In this document: positions 5,558 to 6,385 of the stretch, piece after piece
Layout: the number at the start of each line of letters is the position of its first letter
Numbering within the stretch: position 1 is the first letter of the stretch
Source: an uncultured Arcobacter sp.
GTDB taxonomy: Bacteria > Campylobacterota > Campylobacteria > Campylobacterales > Arcobacteraceae
Length of the DNA stretch: 6,385 bases
Assembly: GCA_913062735.1 (NCBI GenBank)
Contig: CAJXWI010000157.1
Span: forward strand, 1 to 6,385
Reading direction: 5' to 3'
Made by a program: the position numbers and the translations under genes
Notes under the pieces: model-generated
The model's input: only the letters and a program-made list of their open reading frames with translations
What the model was told of the DNA's origin: nothing
Database searches by the model: none

Positions 5558-5784
5558 TTAATAAACGCTATGAGCGAATAGTATTTTCATTTATTATGTC
5601 TTTGTTTATGTCTTGTGTTATGAGTGCCATAATCTCATACATAAATTTAGGTTTTGTAGATGGCTTTCGTGATATTTGGCTTAAAGCTTGGATAAGTGCA
5701 TTTGCATTTGCTTTTCCTATTATATTTATAATAGGTGGAAGTGTAAGAAAATTAACAGCAATAATTATAAAAAAGGAAAATTAA
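5554..5784 (+). CDS. DUF2798-like two-helix membrane protein (76 aa)
   Basis: A small inner-membrane protein of unknown function. Two hydrophobic segments are visible: about residues 8-30 (IVFSFIMSLFMSCVMSAII) and about 43-63 (WLKAWISAFAFAFPIIFIIG), joined by a loop with GFVDGFRDIW. The MS-repeats in helix 1, the loop followed by W-x-x-A-W, and the A-F-P in helix 2 are the pattern of DUF2798 proteins, and the length fits that family. Basic residues at both ends (NKRYER; VRK and KKEN) suggest a hairpin with both termini in the cytoplasm. It is translationally coupled to tetR (ATGA) and ends two bases before the adaptor start, so it belongs to the efflux operon; a role in efflux is only inferred from position. 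Confidence 0.82.
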   Translation: MINKRYERIVFSFIMSLFMSCVMSAIISYINLGFVDGFRDIWLKAWISAFAFAFPIIFIIGGSVRKLTAIIIKKEN

Positions 5785-5786
5785 GA

Positions 5787-6242
5787 ATGTATAAGAATAT
5801 ATTAATAACATTGGTTTTAGCAGCATCTTTATTTGGTGCAGGACGACCAGCACTAGTTGAGACAACAATAGTAAAAGAAGGGGAAGTTAATCCCTTACAA
5901 GAATTTGTAGGAACAGTAAGTTTTGATAATAATTCACAAGTAGCTGCAAAAAATTCTGGTTTAATTGAAAAAGTAAATTTCCAAATTGGTCAGAAAGTTA
6001 AAAAAGGTCAAGTTTTAGTAAAAATTGATTCGGATTTAATTGATGCACAAATAATAGCAGCAGAAGCTACTTTGAATATCGCAAAAAATGAAGAAACCAA
6101 TTCTAACAAAGATTTTAGAAGATATGAAAAATTATTGCTTTCTAAATCTATTACACAAAAAGAATACGACGATGCTTTACTAAAGTTTTCATCTAATTCT
6201 GGAAACGTGTTAGCATTAATGGCAAAATTAAATGAATTAAAA
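5787..6242 (+). CDS. RND efflux periplasmic adaptor (MFP/HlyD-like), 3'-truncated
   Basis: The periplasmic adaptor that links an RND inner-membrane pump to an outer-membrane channel. A signal peptide (MYKNILITLVLAASLFGAG, about residues 1-19) has no lipobox Cys. Residues about 46-80 are the first half of the lipoyl domain (VAAKNSGLIEKVNFQIGQKV, then KKGQVLVKID), and residues about 84-152 are the helical hairpin that contacts the channel (RRYEKLLLSKSITQKEYDDA, closing with AKLNELK). Expected next are the second helix end, the KAPFDG lipoyl half, and barrel domains; instead the sequence changes identity around 6190-6242, so about half the protein is missing. AAGGA (5774-5778) lies eight bases before the ATG. 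The pump gene would be expected downstream in the real genome. Confidence 0.85.
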
Positions 6243-6385
6243 TCAGCAAATGAATCTGTTGTGTTGTTAACTGGAACGTTAGCAAGTCCATCAACAGAAA
6301 AAATCATTTCTGAATTTGTTACTGCTTTTCCAAATGTTAAGCATGTAGTTTATGATGCTGTTTCTGAATCAGGGGCTTTAGATGC
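6243..6385 (+). CDS. Foreign in-frame fragment resembling ActB molybdopterin oxidoreductase
   Basis: The reading frame of the adaptor continues without a stop to the end of the window, but the encoded protein changes: SVVLLTGTLASPSTEKIISE, then FPNVKHVVYDAVSESGALDA. From memory this is the 'LTGT-ASPST ... NVKHVVYDAVS' block of the molybdopterin-oxidoreductase-like subunit (ActB, TAT-variant type) of alternative complex III, widespread in Bacteroidota. It has nothing to do with the lipoyl or barrel parts of an adaptor. The fragment is cut at both ends and is most simply a chimeric assembly or ligation product; the left border may lie anywhere from about 6190 to 6242. Confidence 0.7.

Noticed and set aside
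6008..6307. Minus-strand 99-aa open frame opposite the efflux adaptor
   Set aside because: It is the antisense shadow of a clearly coding plus-strand gene and shows no ribosome binding site or family motif.
6243..6385. A genuine novel adaptor-oxidoreductase fusion protein
   Set aside because: The join lies mid-hairpin, so both domains would be broken; with adapter at the other end, an artefact is far more likely.

Overview
The window is AT-rich (by eye about 30% G+C) and reads as a chromosomal contig of a Campylobacterota bacterium, most likely of the Arcobacter group. This placement is inferred from codon use, TATAAT promoters after T-rich tracts, and the look of the TetR and efflux proteins; no marker gene fixes it. 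Both ends are artefacts or incomplete. Bases 1-30 are Illumina TruSeq adapter. The last 150-200 bases read as another organism's gene (a Bacteroidota ActB-like molybdopterin oxidoreductase) joined in frame to an efflux adaptor gene. Single-base oddities inside the contig should be judged with that in mind.

Layout. (1) 31-1133: 3' three quarters of selO (YdiU, protein AMPylase), cut at its 5' end by the adapter. (2) 1156-1383, minus strand: a small, very basic protein of unknown function, convergent with selO. (3) 1569-2880: an AraC-family regulator followed by an antibiotic-biosynthesis-monooxygenase (ABM) fold protein with its own probable promoter. (4) 2881-3189: a 309-base spacer with a weak terminator and a 9-bp perfect inverted repeat. 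(5) 3190-4659: a second AraC regulator whose coding sequence clearly begins upstream of its first ATG, apparently at an ATT; then a SRPBCC-fold lipoprotein; then a frameshifted, truncated remnant that resembles DUF2867 proteins and overlaps the lipoprotein stop. (6) 4660-4957: a 298-base regulatory spacer with a nested palindrome, a promoter, and two copies of a TetR-type operator. (7) 4958-6385: an efflux operon of tetR, a DUF2798 two-helix membrane protein and an RND periplasmic adaptor, with ATGA overlap and 2-base spacing. The adaptor is interrupted by the chimeric join.

How the genes work together. The clearest unit is the TetR-autoregulated efflux operon: the repressor should bind the two operators around its promoter and release when a toxic compound is sensed; the pump genes would follow beyond the lost right end. 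The other two regulator-enzyme clusters (AraC + ABM; AraC + SRPBCC lipoprotein + DUF2867-like remnant) look like small-molecule response units with unknown ligands. I found no convincing evidence of a wholly new kind of system; the most useful observations are the two artefacts, the ATT start, the broken gene and the paired operators.
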